Part shown: positions 49,461 through 58,172 of the stretch, one piece after another
Layout of the letters: every line of letters starts with the position of its first letter
Position numbering within the stretch: the first letter of the stretch is position 1
NCBI RefSeq assembly: GCF_001517545.1
Contig: NZ_FBYA01000003.1
Location: 379,510-443,509 of the forward strand
Length of the DNA stretch: 64,000 nucleotides
Direction of reading: 5' to 3'
From: Limnohabitans sp. Rim47
GTDB lineage: Bacteria > Pseudomonadota > Gammaproteobacteria > Burkholderiales > Burkholderiaceae_C
Position numbers and translations under genes: made by a program
The notes under the pieces: model-generated
What the model was told of the DNA's origin: nothing
The model's input: only the letters and a program-made list of their open reading frames with translations
The model's database searches: none

Positions 49461-52100
49461 TCAGAAAGCGGCTTCACACGCTTTCGCTGGAACCAAATGG
49501 GTCGGTAAGGCGATCAGTTGCTGGAGCTTTAATGGCTTTGAATAAAAATAGCCCTGTGCTTGTTGGCAACCCAGGCTGATCAGAGTGTCTTTCTGGAATT
49601 GGTTTTCTACGCCTTCTGCTGTCGTCTCCAGCTGCAGAGATCGGGCCAACGCCAAAATACCGGAAATGATTTTGATGTTTTCTTCGCGCTGCATTCCGGC
49701 AGTGAAAGACATGTCAATTTTTAATTTTTGAATGGGCATGCTTGCAAGGCGGGAAAGAGACGAATAGGACTTGCCGAAATCGTCAATGGCAATTCGCACA
49801 CCTAAACCCATGATGGCCTGAAGTTGACTCGCCAGCTCTGCCGGGCTGATAGAAAAGTCCGTTTCCGTGATTTCCAGAACAAACCCCTCCAATCCGTTTT
49901 CATGCTCCGCCGCCAGATGAGAAAGTAGCGTCAAGAGACGCTTTCCGGACAGCAACTGAGGTGATGAATTCAAGGCGATCTTCGCGTCAGGAAAATACTC
50001 GCGGATCGTGTGACTGTCTTTGACGACTTGGGCAAACAGGCTCTGTGTCAGCGGGTCTATGGCCCCAGACTGCTCAGCCAATGGGATGAACTCAGCAGGA
50101 CTGACCATGCCCAGTTCTTCGTCGTGCCAACGTGCCAAGGCCTCAAACCCAATGATTTTGCCGGTCAGCAAATCCACCTCAGCTTGGTAATGCGGATGGA
50201 TTCGACCTTCGCGAATGGCCACGGCCAGCTTGCTATCGACTTTGGTTTTTCGGGAAGTGGCCGTCAGCATTTGGGCATTGAGCCATTTGATTTGATTGCG
50301 CCCGGATTCCTTGGCGCTCAGCAGGGCTGTATCCGCGTAAATGAGGAGCTCATGGACCGATTGAGAGTGATCTGGAAAAAACGCAGCCCCAGCACTGAAG
50401 GTGGCTGTGATGTGCACGGTACCCATGTGATTGACCGTGAACACAGCGGAGTTGAATACATGTTTCAACTTTTCCTGGAAATCAGTGATGGGTTCATGAA
50501 CATCCAGAACGGCAATGAATTCATCTCCTGAACGTCGGCATAAAAAATTCCCAGCAGGCAATTTGGCCTTGAGATGTCGTGCAATTTGTCGAATCACCTC
50601 ATCGCCTTGATCGTGACCAAAGGTGTCGTTGATGTTTTTGAAATGATCCAGATCAATGAACAATATCGCAAAGTTGGCGTCAGCCCCTTTGCGCTGGATG
50701 TATTCCAGAAACCCCCTGTAGTTGGGTAGGCCCGTCAGCTGGTCTTCATTGAGAAGATCCTTGAGCCTTTTCTCAGCTTCACGAATCGCCCTGATGTCCG
50801 AGAAAACAGAGACATGGCCTTGGCTCATGCCATTGGCATCCAGCAAAGTGGACACTGCAAGCAGAACAGGCAACTGCATTTTTTGCTTGCTTAAAAAATA
50901 GGTTTCACCGCGCCATGTACCGTGTTTGCGAACGGATTCAGCGATGGTGGGCAAATCAATGCCAATCTCATCCTTGATGTAGAGCCGACCAGCGGGTTGG
51001 TTGACCAACTCCTCTTTGGTGTAGCCGGTCATGTCGGTCAATGCCGCATTGACATCCATCACCAGCCCCTGTTTGTTCGTGATCAAAATGGCCTCGGCAG
51101 CGGTCTCGAACACCCTGGAAAAAACAGCCTGCTTCTGCGTTGCAATTCTTTGCTTTTGCAGCATGCTCTGCAGGGCGTTTGAAACTTTTGAAATTTCATC
51201 ACCCGAGTTGTCCATCAACCTTTCACTGCCGCGCCCTTGGACGGTATCGGACGCCAGCTGAACAAGGTCATCGAGCCGTTGAGTGGTGCGTTCTGAAAAT
51301 TGGCGTGTCCAACGCCTGAGCCTGATGAACAGCAAGCCACCAAATGCCAATGAGATCGCCAGACCGGTCATGACGAACAGAAAGGCCGATAAATAGCTTT
51401 GTTGGAGTTGAATATGGATGGCGTAGTCATGGCCGGTATCTGCCCATTTAAATTTGAATGCTTCACTGTGTTTGGAAAGATCGGACGCATCATCAACAAA
51501 TGGGATCAGGCTGTAATTGACTTTCAGGTCATCAGGAAAGTTCAAAGTCGCCATGATCCTGTCCAGATCAAGCTGGAGCAAAACGATGCCGATGGTGCTG
51601 TCCGTGAAATTGGCTGAAACAGGGACGCTGACCGCCAGGTAATCGGACTGGTCGATGGTCACCAACTCCAAATGGGTCTGGCTGTCTTCGATGGTTTTTT
51701 GGATGTTGGCAGGCGTGTCCAGAAGCAAGCCCGCTGTGTTGTCGCTCTGAATAAAAAATCTGCCGAGGTAATCCAGAAGGTCAAACTTGAAATTTGGATG
51801 TTGATTGGCTTTTTCCAAAAGAGGCAGGAGATACGATCCCCGTCCTGACGAGTCAGTCAGCCCAGTCCAGACCTCGGGCGAATGGGCTAAATCGTTGGCT
51901 TGTTTGAAGGATGCACTGATTTCAGAGTCCAGTCGGGTCGATAGCAGCGCTTTGTAGTGTTTGAATTCTTCTTGTTGGTAGAAAAAAATGCCATACACGG
52001 CCAATAACATGCTGATGGATGTGACACCAAAGATGTAGGTTCCAAACAAGCTGAAAACGTCATGACTGATCTGGGCTTTGAGCGTTTTCAAGCGGGCCAT
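49461..52100 (-). CDS. Membrane GGDEF-EAL cyclic-di-GMP signalling protein with PAS domain
   Basis: An 879-residue sensor. TM1 is about residues 17-39, a periplasmic region about 40-235, TM2 about 238-258, HAMP to about 315, PAS about 325-440 (RVFETAAEAILITNKQGLVMDVNAALTDMTGYTKEEL), GGDEF about 450-610 (RRSGDEF, LDHFKNINDTFGHDQGDEVI) and EAL about 625-870 (FEALARW, EITETD, AIDDFGKSYSS, KLKIDMSF, TAEGVEN). Both catalytic motifs look intact; no inhibitory RxxD precedes SGDEF. Its start is one base after the stop of the solute-binding protein, so periplasmic ligand sensing is likely. It probably sets the c-di-GMP read by the PilZ synthase at 53330. Confidence 0.93.
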   Translation of the reverse strand: MARLKTLKAQISHDVFSLFGTYIFGVTSISMLLAVYGIFFYQQEEFKHYKALLSTRLDSEISASFKQANDLAHSPEVWTGLTDSSGRGSYLLPLLEKANQHPNFKFDLLDYLGRFFIQSDNTAGLLLDTPANIQKTIEDSQTHLELVTIDQSDYLAVSVPVSANFTDSTIGIVLLQLDLDRIMATLNFPDDLKVNYSLIPFVDDASDLSKHSEAFKFKWADTGHDYAIHIQLQQSYLSAFLFVMTGLAISLAFGGLLFIRLRRWTRQFSERTTQRLDDLVQLASDTVQGRGSERLMDNSGDEISKVSNALQSMLQKQRIATQKQAVFSRVFETAAEAILITNKQGLVMDVNAALTDMTGYTKEELVNQPAGRLYIKDEIGIDLPTIAESVRKHGTWRGETYFLSKQKMQLPVLLAVSTLLDANGMSQGHVSVFSDIRAIREAEKRLKDLLNEDQLTGLPNYRGFLEYIQRKGADANFAILFIDLDHFKNINDTFGHDQGDEVIRQIARHLKAKLPAGNFLCRRSGDEFIAVLDVHEPITDFQEKLKHVFNSAVFTVNHMGTVHITATFSAGAAFFPDHSQSVHELLIYADTALLSAKESGRNQIKWLNAQMLTATSRKTKVDSKLAVAIREGRIHPHYQAEVDLLTGKIIGFEALARWHDEELGMVSPAEFIPLAEQSGAIDPLTQSLFAQVVKDSHTIREYFPDAKIALNSSPQLLSGKRLLTLLSHLAAEHENGLEGFVLEITETDFSISPAELASQLQAIMGLGVRIAIDDFGKSYSSLSRLASMPIQKLKIDMSFTAGMQREENIKIISGILALARSLQLETTAEGVENQFQKDTLISLGCQQAQGYFYSKPLKLQQLIALPTHLVPAKACEAAF

Positions 52101-52101
52101 G

Positions 52102-53337
52102 TCAGTCTTGCGGAATCAATTGACCAGAAGGGGTTAATTTCACAAAAAGAACTTGCGATTTGTCCAGGGCATCGTGTCGCTGGCTTGTGAAGGGCTTGGC
52201 GTAGTGCCTGACAGCTCCATTGAATGCAGGCAATTTTTCTAATGCATCCCTGACTTTCTGGGGCGATGTGGTTTGTGCGATCTCAATGGCTTTGGCCAGC
52301 AGATGGACCGTGTCATAGGCGTGAGCGGCTCCAACGGGACTGGGAATCTCGAGCGTGTTTTTAAGACTGTTATTTTTCAAGATCCACTCAGCCAGAAAAA
52401 CGGCACGAGGGCGCTTGTTGTTGATGAACGTGAAAGTCTGAATGAAATCAATGCGGACCATTGACAGTTCCTCTTTCACCAGATCGTGCAATGTGCCACC
52501 CACTGCGCCCCAATGGGCCACCACGGGCAAGCGCATAGACGGAGATTGCGCCGCAATTTCCTTGATCAAAATCGCACCTTCTTTTTCATTGCCTACAAAA
52601 AGAAGGCCTTGTGTGCGTGAATCCAAGCAAGCCTTGTAGTGTTCCTTTAAGGATGCGTCGCCCCAGTTGTACCAACGCACCACCGGGAATCTGGTGGTGT
52701 TTTGCGCGGACTTTTCCTGAATCACGTTTTCTGCTGAACGGCCCCAGGCCGTATTGGGCAGGATCGCGCAGGCTTGTCGCACCCCATATTTCGTGGACAG
52801 CCGCTTCATCATTGCCTCGACGCCCCAATCATCTTTGAGTGAAACACGAAACGAGAAAGAGGGCTTATGGTCGTGGTCTGTGATGAGGTCTGCTGAACCC
52901 CAGACGCTGATCAATGGAACGCTCAGTCGATGGGCCTCGGGCAACATTTCAACGCTGATCGGACTGTATTTGCCACTCAAAACAGCGACCAGATCCTTGG
53001 TGCCAGCCAGTTGGACAAAATTGTCCTTGCCTCTGGCGGAGACGCCTTTGTTGTCCGTGGTCATCAGTTTCAGGGGCCGCCCATTGAGCACGCCTCCGTT
53101 GCTGTTGATCTCTTCCATGGCCGCTTTGATGCCCCATTCGCTGGCCATGGCGGATGTGTTGGTTTTTACGCCGTAGGCATCGTCAAAACCGATCCATACT
53201 GGCGGGTTTTGTGATAGGACCGGACTCTGTGCCAATGCCTGAGCTGCCCATGTGCAGGCAAGAACAGCAAGAAGCACTGCCTTGCCTTTCTGGCCAACAC
53301 ATGGGCCAGGCAACGGTGTTGAAAAATGCTTAGCCAT
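52102..53337 (-). CDS. Periplasmic branched-chain-type ligand-binding protein without a transporter
   Basis: A 411-residue peripla_BP_6 protein with a signal peptide (hydrophobic GKAVLLAVLACTWAAQALAQ). The core shows WIGFDDAYGVKTNTSAMASEWGIKAAMEEINSNGGVLNGRPL, LVAVLSGKYSPISVEML, a middle ACAILPNTAWGRSAENV and the C-terminal HAYDTVHLLAKAIE. No permease or ATPase gene adjoins it. It lies between the polysaccharide synthase gene (8-base overlap) and the GGDEF-EAL gene (one-base gap), so it is probably a sensor subunit for that membrane protein. Ligand unknown; amino acids, amides or aromatic acids are possible. Confidence 0.88.
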   Translation of the reverse strand: MAKHFSTPLPGPCVGQKGKAVLLAVLACTWAAQALAQSPVLSQNPPVWIGFDDAYGVKTNTSAMASEWGIKAAMEEINSNGGVLNGRPLKLMTTDNKGVSARGKDNFVQLAGTKDLVAVLSGKYSPISVEMLPEAHRLSVPLISVWGSADLITDHDHKPSFSFRVSLKDDWGVEAMMKRLSTKYGVRQACAILPNTAWGRSAENVIQEKSAQNTTRFPVVRWYNWGDASLKEHYKACLDSRTQGLLFVGNEKEGAILIKEIAAQSPSMRLPVVAHWGAVGGTLHDLVKEELSMVRIDFIQTFTFINNKRPRAVFLAEWILKNNSLKNTLEIPSPVGAAHAYDTVHLLAKAIEIAQTTSPQKVRDALEKLPAFNGAVRHYAKPFTSQRHDALDKSQVLFVKLTPSGQLIPQD

Positions 53338-55264
53338 TGAACGTTTTCTCCCATAAAGACGATATGAGCTGCCTGGTAGAGCTGTCCGCTGGGCTTACCG
53401 TGGTGTAGCGCCCTGAAAAAAGTTTGCAGATCATGGCGTTGCGCTGTGCCTTGCTGTTGTATTCAAAAGTGGCCGCCAGCAGGGCTTGGTTTTGACGCAC
53501 GGGTTGGATCATCACGCGACCCACGTTTTGCACTGTCAGGCTGGCCGTTCCTTTTTTGAACAGGGCACTGTCCGCCTGTGAAATGGCCAATTTGCACCCA
53601 TCGACACTGGCATCGATGATTTGGACGGGGTAGTTGGACTCGCCATCGTGGACGACCCCCGCTTCAGCCAACAAGAACCGCTCTTCTTTTCGCAGGCGTG
53701 GGCCCTCAAAACAAAGTAGCGCAGCCAAGCCGAGGCTGATGACATTCAGCATCGACCAAAACATCGCGATGGGGAAGAATTCATCGTGTGACACCACCGC
53801 CAATTCTGGAACTACGTTCAGCAACAAGCCCATCAGTGTCAGACCCATGCACGCCAAAATCATGCCGAGGCTGAACAAATCCACTTGCCGACCACTGGAT
53901 GCACCCGATCCCTTTGGGGTCACCTTAAACGGTTTGCCAAAGGGTTTGATAAGGGAGGCCACCACTGTTGGCCCTAATCTGAAACTTGAAAATAAACCGA
54001 CAGGCCCCGAGACCAACGGAGAAAAATGTCCCCCGATCAGCCAGCGCATGGCGAGAAAAAATGACAGGAAAACGGGCAGTTGATAAAACACCATGTCTGC
54101 TGTGTCCGTGAAATGAAATGGCAGCCAACCCAAGAGCAAATAAGCCAGGGGAATGGCGATCAACATCAGACGAACGGTGTATTGCGTCAACCAGCTGGTA
54201 GGGAAGAACAAGATGCGTTGCATGGTGCTCAGGCCCGGACCCAAGGGCCCTGCGTTCAGGAACAAGGACTGAATAGCGCCACGACACCAGCGCTCGCGTT
54301 GGACAAAGAAGCCTTCGATCGATTCAGCGGCCAGTCCCACACTCAATCGTTCGTTGAGGTAAATCGTTTGGTATCCCTTGCGCAACATCACCAAGGTGGT
54401 CAGTAGATCCTCTGTGATGCTTTGCGTGGGGATGCCCCCAATGGCATCGACGGCCTGGCGACGCATGATGCTGCATGATCCGCAGCAAAACGCTGCCTGC
54501 CATGCATCTCGCGAAGCGGCCATGTGGTCAAAAAACAAGCGTTGCTCGTCAGGGTAGATTTGCATCAAACCCAAGTTGGTCTGGATCGGATCCTTGTTGT
54601 AAAAATGTTGCGGCGTTTGCACGATGCCCACTGACGGGTCGCTGAAAAAGCCCAATGTGCGCCGGATGAAGTTCTGAGACGGCACAAAGTCCGCATCAAA
54701 CACAGCAATGAATTGCCCCTGAGCATGTGTCAACGCGTGGTTCATGTTGCCGGCTTTGGCATGCTGATTGTCTGCTCGGGTCAGATAGCAAACGCCTAAC
54801 TCTTTGCAAAACGTGCGCAACCAATCGCGCTTTCCATCGTCTAGAACCCAGATGGTTTTATGAGGGTAATCCACAGCGGTAGCGGCCACGATGGTTTTTT
54901 CCAAAACATCCAGGGGTTCGTTGTATGTCGGAATGAATATGTCCACCGCAGGCAGGGGGCTGGGCATCTGGTGTTGATCGGCTTGCTTGCTGCGGGTGTT
55001 GGTTCGGCTCATGATCAACAAGAAGACGGCCACTTCGATGCAGGCCAAAACTTCAATGCTCCAAACGCCCCATATCCAAGATTGCGCCAAGAGGCTGTCG
55101 TCGCTTTCAGTCCACACCGTGTTGATCAAACGCCAGCTCATGTATTGGATGCAGAGCAAGACGGGCAACAAACACACCATTTGTCTGAGCTTGTGATGGG
55201 TTCGAGGGGCGTCCCACACCCACAGGAAAAATCCGGAGACCAACAACAAGGGGATGTAGTCCAT
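53330..55264 (-). CDS. BcsA-like family 2 glycosyltransferase with C-terminal PilZ domain
   Basis: A 644-residue inner-membrane polysaccharide synthase. The GT2 catalytic motifs are present: DIFIPTYNEP, VLDDGKRDW, FDADFVP (DxD), SITEDL (TED) and QRERWCRGA (QxxRW). About eight helices surround them. The C-terminal PilZ domain has RKEER (RxxxR) near residue 525 and DASVDGCKL (DxSxxG), so c-di-GMP binding is expected. It is shorter than BcsA and no bcsB, bcsC or bcsZ genes are near. The start could also be ATG 55321, overlapping the HlyD-like gene by 49 bases; neither start has a good ribosome site. The polymer is unknown. Confidence 0.92.
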   Translation of the reverse strand: MDYIPLLLVSGFFLWVWDAPRTHHKLRQMVCLLPVLLCIQYMSWRLINTVWTESDDSLLAQSWIWGVWSIEVLACIEVAVFLLIMSRTNTRSKQADQHQMPSPLPAVDIFIPTYNEPLDVLEKTIVAATAVDYPHKTIWVLDDGKRDWLRTFCKELGVCYLTRADNQHAKAGNMNHALTHAQGQFIAVFDADFVPSQNFIRRTLGFFSDPSVGIVQTPQHFYNKDPIQTNLGLMQIYPDEQRLFFDHMAASRDAWQAAFCCGSCSIMRRQAVDAIGGIPTQSITEDLLTTLVMLRKGYQTIYLNERLSVGLAAESIEGFFVQRERWCRGAIQSLFLNAGPLGPGLSTMQRILFFPTSWLTQYTVRLMLIAIPLAYLLLGWLPFHFTDTADMVFYQLPVFLSFFLAMRWLIGGHFSPLVSGPVGLFSSFRLGPTVVASLIKPFGKPFKVTPKGSGASSGRQVDLFSLGMILACMGLTLMGLLLNVVPELAVVSHDEFFPIAMFWSMLNVISLGLAALLCFEGPRLRKEERFLLAEAGVVHDGESNYPVQIIDASVDGCKLAISQADSALFKKGTASLTVQNVGRVMIQPVRQNQALLAATFEYNSKAQRNAMICKLFSGRYTTVSPADSSTRQLISSLWEKTFNG

Positions 55265-55272
55265 GGTCAGGT

Positions 55273-56502
55273 TCACATCAGGAATGCACTGATTCGGCTG
55301 AACCAGACCGATGGACGCCATTCACGGGGAACTTTGACATCCACTTTGCGGCCAGCAAAACACAAATTCTCCTCAGGCTGATCAAGGTCAGAAGACTGGA
55401 TCTTCACAAAAATCCTGGCATCCTTTTTTTCCCGTTGCAGTTGTGCGACCAAGGTCACATCCGGCAAGTTGTTGCCGCTGCCCGTGACCGCTTGGATGTG
55501 ACCCAGCAGCCACTTGGCGCTTCCTATCAGGCGGTATTGCACGGGTTTACCGATTTCAAAAGATTCGAGGGATGATTCCGGGACCGCCACATCTAGAAAC
55601 AGGTTGTCGCAGGTGATCACATGCGCCAAGTCTGTGCCAATGACGACCTCGGTGCCGTTGCTACCGAATTTGCGCCACAAGACCCCGTTGCTTGGCGAAT
55701 GTATGAGTACCTCTCGGGACGCGGCCATGTTGTCCCGCTCCTTGCGGATCTGCAATTGGACATCCGAGCTGCGTTGCTCGTTCTCGCGCAAGCGCGCGGT
55801 GACATCGGTGATTTGCAAGCGCACGTCATCAAGGCGCTGCTGTGTGTACGGAACATCGTTGCGACCCTCACCAAGGTAGACAAATTGCTTGACCGCTTGC
55901 TTCTCGGTTTCAAGCAGCCGGATTCGGGCCTGGTAGATTTCCAGACGGCTTCGAGTGACCTCGAGTGCGTATTGCGCAGCCTCGTTTTGGGCTGAAGAGA
56001 TGAAGTTTTCTTTCAAGAGCAAGGTGTTGCGTTGTGCGAGCACTTGCTGTTCACGGATCAGGCTTTCTTGTGCTTTTTTCTCGGCTTGTGCTTGCGCCAG
56101 TTGTTCTTCAAGGCGAAGAAATTCGTGCGTTCGGTGGACATAGACCCGGTTGTCCAAATCTTTTTGCAATTGCTGAAGATTTTTGAGGTGGCGCTGCAGG
56201 CCTAGGCTTCTTTTAGCCAAGGTTTTTTGTTCCACCTCCATTTCATTGACCGCACTTTCCTTGAATCGTGGGTTGCTGATCCTGACCAATTCCTCACTTT
56301 GTTTTATGGGCTGGCCTGGCATTTTTGAAAAATCGTACAGAACCCCTTCGATGGGCGTTTTGATCACCACATAGTGTGTATTCACGATGGCGTTGATGCT
56401 TTGAAAACTGGCCATAGCCGGCACCAGCACCACTGCCGCAATCAAGGCAATGCCCAAGCCCATGGCGCGTTTTGAGTTTTTCAAAGAGGTGAACATGCCC
56501 AT
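55273..56502 (-). CDS. HlyD-like periplasmic adaptor of the polysaccharide locus
   Basis: A 409-residue membrane fusion protein. One N-terminal helix (MGLGIALIAAVVLVPAMASF), a lipoyl half (IKTPIEGVLYDFSKMPGQPIKQSEELVRI), a long coiled coil of about 150 residues (KRSLGLQRHLKNLQQLQKDL ... RENEQRSSDVQLQIRKERD), the second lipoyl half (IHSPSNGVLWRKFGSNG) and a beta-barrel domain near the end. It resembles the Alg44-type periplasmic half, without a PilZ of its own. It lies directly before the synthase gene and probably helps pass the polymer across the periplasm. ATG 56502 is chosen because the longer frame overlaps the Crp gene. Confidence 0.85.
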   Translation of the reverse strand: MGMFTSLKNSKRAMGLGIALIAAVVLVPAMASFQSINAIVNTHYVVIKTPIEGVLYDFSKMPGQPIKQSEELVRISNPRFKESAVNEMEVEQKTLAKRSLGLQRHLKNLQQLQKDLDNRVYVHRTHEFLRLEEQLAQAQAEKKAQESLIREQQVLAQRNTLLLKENFISSAQNEAAQYALEVTRSRLEIYQARIRLLETEKQAVKQFVYLGEGRNDVPYTQQRLDDVRLQITDVTARLRENEQRSSDVQLQIRKERDNMAASREVLIHSPSNGVLWRKFGSNGTEVVIGTDLAHVITCDNLFLDVAVPESSLESFEIGKPVQYRLIGSAKWLLGHIQAVTGSGNNLPDVTLVAQLQREKKDARIFVKIQSSDLDQPEENLCFAGRKVDVKVPREWRPSVWFSRISAFLM

Positions 56503-56528
56503 GATTCGAAGTGCTTGTTTGTTGCTTT

Positions 56529-57212
56529 TTAATGCTGCATGGCCGGGTGCATGACCCGATAGCATTCACAGGCTTTTGCCTCCAGTCCCGGTCGGTCCAG
56601 AACCTCCAATTGGCCACGAGTGACTTCGATCAGTCCCTCTTGGCTCAATTTGCCAGCCGCCAGAGTGACTGATTCCCTGCGAATGCCCAGCGTGTCTGCG
56701 ATCTCTTGATGGGTGATTTGAAGCGTGTGCCCCTGGGTCTTGTCTAGGGTGTTCATGATCCAACGAACAATCTGTTGTTCGTTGCTGTGTTTGCTGCTGC
56801 AGACCGTGGGCATGGCAATCTGCAAAATCATTTGCCGTGTGGTGGCCATCCAAATTTTGAGAAACGCGCGGTCTTGGCCCAGTTCATTTTGGAATACACC
56901 CAACGGTAATTTGTAGGCAAAACCTGGAAATCTGACACGCGCCCGGCTGAAGTTTTGGTTGCCGCCCATGACGCCACTGCCAACCATGCCTTCTTTGCCG
57001 ATCAACACAATGTCGGCTGACGAACCATCCGAGATGTCGATTTGCATAGCGATGATGGCGCTGACCGGAAAGATGACAAATTGAATGGCTTCATGGGGCC
57101 GGAAGATCAACTGGTCCGTAGACAAGCAAACCAATTGAAAAGATGGAAGCAATTTTTCATACTTTTCAGCAGCTAATTGCTCGATCATTGAATTACTTGC
57201 TGGACTTAACAT
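56529..57212 (-). CDS. Crp/Fnr-family transcriptional regulator
   Basis: A 227-residue Crp/Fnr protein. The N-terminal beta roll (LIFRPHEAIQFVIFPVSAIIAMQIDISDGSSADIVLIGKEGMVG) is followed by a dimerisation helix and a helix-turn-helix (ITHQEIADTLGIRRESVTLAAGKLSQEGLI). It lacks the Cys cluster of Fnr. It closely resembles the first 225 residues of the Crp-PAS protein at 20992, including the FxxFP/GMVG blocks and a RxGLxxxxCEC-type end. It heads the five-gene minus-strand polysaccharide operon and is divergent from the CBS-domain gene. A palindrome GTGAAAATCAC lies 37 bases upstream. Confidence 0.9.
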   Translation of the reverse strand: MLSPASNSMIEQLAAEKYEKLLPSFQLVCLSTDQLIFRPHEAIQFVIFPVSAIIAMQIDISDGSSADIVLIGKEGMVGSGVMGGNQNFSRARVRFPGFAYKLPLGVFQNELGQDRAFLKIWMATTRQMILQIAMPTVCSSKHSNEQQIVRWIMNTLDKTQGHTLQITHQEIADTLGIRRESVTLAAGKLSQEGLIEVTRGQLEVLDRPGLEAKACECYRVMHPAMQH

Positions 57213-57544
57213 TTGATGTCGTTTTTACAATTGTTGACATTAATTCTAGTGAAAATCACATTTTTTAGTGTGCGTTGACGAACATAAAAACGGCATGTTT
57301 AGAGATCGAAAATAAAAAAGTAGTTCTTATTAATGCCTGTCACTGCACATTGCAAGCCAGCGCCCTGCGCGAACTGTGTTTTGCAGCCAGATGCTGCCCT
57401 GGACCATGGCCGTGTGTTGTCGCACCGACACCCCGCAAAGGCAGGCGACATGATCGACTCGTGACGCACTGCCTTTTGCTTCGCTTTGACGGCCTTCGCC
57501 AGCGTGTAAAGCACCCAAGTTCGTTGTTGATTGATCAAGGAGCC
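57213..57544. promoter_or_regulatory. Divergent region between crp-like and CBS-domain genes
   Basis: 332 bases without a supported gene. The palindrome GTGAAAATCAC (57249-57259) is a plausible autoregulatory site for the Crp-like protein. The half-site spacing (3) is not that of a standard CRP box (6). An upstream in-frame extension of the CBS frame back to 57275 is not convincing: it is Cys-rich and lacks a good ribosome site. AAGGA at 57537-57541 serves the CBS gene. Confidence 0.45.
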
Positions 57545-58009
57545 ATGATGGGCAAACTACTGACAGCAGGGGGAATTTGCAAACGCAAAGTCAGCGTGGG
57601 CTACCGGCAAACCAGTTTGGTGGCCGCCGCACAGCTCATGCGCGAAGACCATGTGGGTTGTTTGGTGGTGGTGGATGACGCAAACGGCAGCCGCCAAGTG
57701 TGTGGCCTGGTCACGGACCGCGACATGGTGATGGCGGTGGTGGCCACGGGGCTAGACCCCGAACCGCTGTGCCTAGAGGACATCATGGCGCAGCGGGTGG
57801 TGACGGCCAACGAAGCCGACTCCTTGCTGGACTTGATGCGTGCCATGCGCGAGCACGGTGTGCGCCGTGTGCCTGTGGTCGGTGTGCAGGATGAGTTGAT
57901 GGGCATGGTCACGATGGACGATGTGCTCAAACTACTCGCTCAGGAAATGAACATGCTCGTCGGAGCTATGGGAGCGGGCATCCAAATGGAGCGCATGCGC
58001 CGTCAGTGA
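57545..58009 (+). CDS. Two-CBS-domain protein
   Basis: A 154-residue protein formed almost entirely by a CBS pair: about 10-75 (KVSVGYRQTSLVAAAQLMREDHVGCLVVVDD ... GLVTDRDMVMAVV) and about 85-140 (DIMAQRVVTANEADSLLDLMRAMREHGVRRVPVVG ... GMVTMDDVLKLL). CBS pairs (Bateman modules) bind adenine nucleotides, often as energy sensors. AAGGA lies just before; ATG at 57545 or 57548 are both possible. A short tail (MNMLVGAMGAGIQMERMRRQ) follows. It stands alone, with no attached enzyme or channel domain. Partner unknown. Confidence 0.88.
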   Translation: MMGKLLTAGGICKRKVSVGYRQTSLVAAAQLMREDHVGCLVVVDDANGSRQVCGLVTDRDMVMAVVATGLDPEPLCLEDIMAQRVVTANEADSLLDLMRAMREHGVRRVPVVGVQDELMGMVTMDDVLKLLAQEMNMLVGAMGAGIQMERMRRQ

Positions 58010-58172
58010 CCTCGGTGGGTAGCCATCTGCAATCAGCAACCTGAAATCTGTAATAGGCCTTGTTGCATGGTTGCCGCGAGCATGGACCCCTGCAAGGCGC
58101 TTGACTGGCTGAGCTTGGTTTTGCCTCTGCCTTTGCCGCTGTTTCGCCAATGCCGTACGCGCAGTGTGTGCG

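Noticed and set aside
49464..49485. GAAAGCG/CGCTTTC hairpin as terminator for convergent genes
   Set aside because: A perfect 7-bp stem but it lies within the last codons of the GGDEF-EAL gene and has no T-tract on either strand.
57249..57259. CRP box candidate GTGAAAATCAC
   Set aside because: The half-sites are separated by 3 rather than 6 bases, so it is not a standard CRP site. Kept only as a generic palindrome.
57275..57544. 90-residue N-terminal extension of the CBS-domain protein
   Set aside because: Cys-rich and unlike CBS proteins. A good AAGGA precedes ATG 57545.
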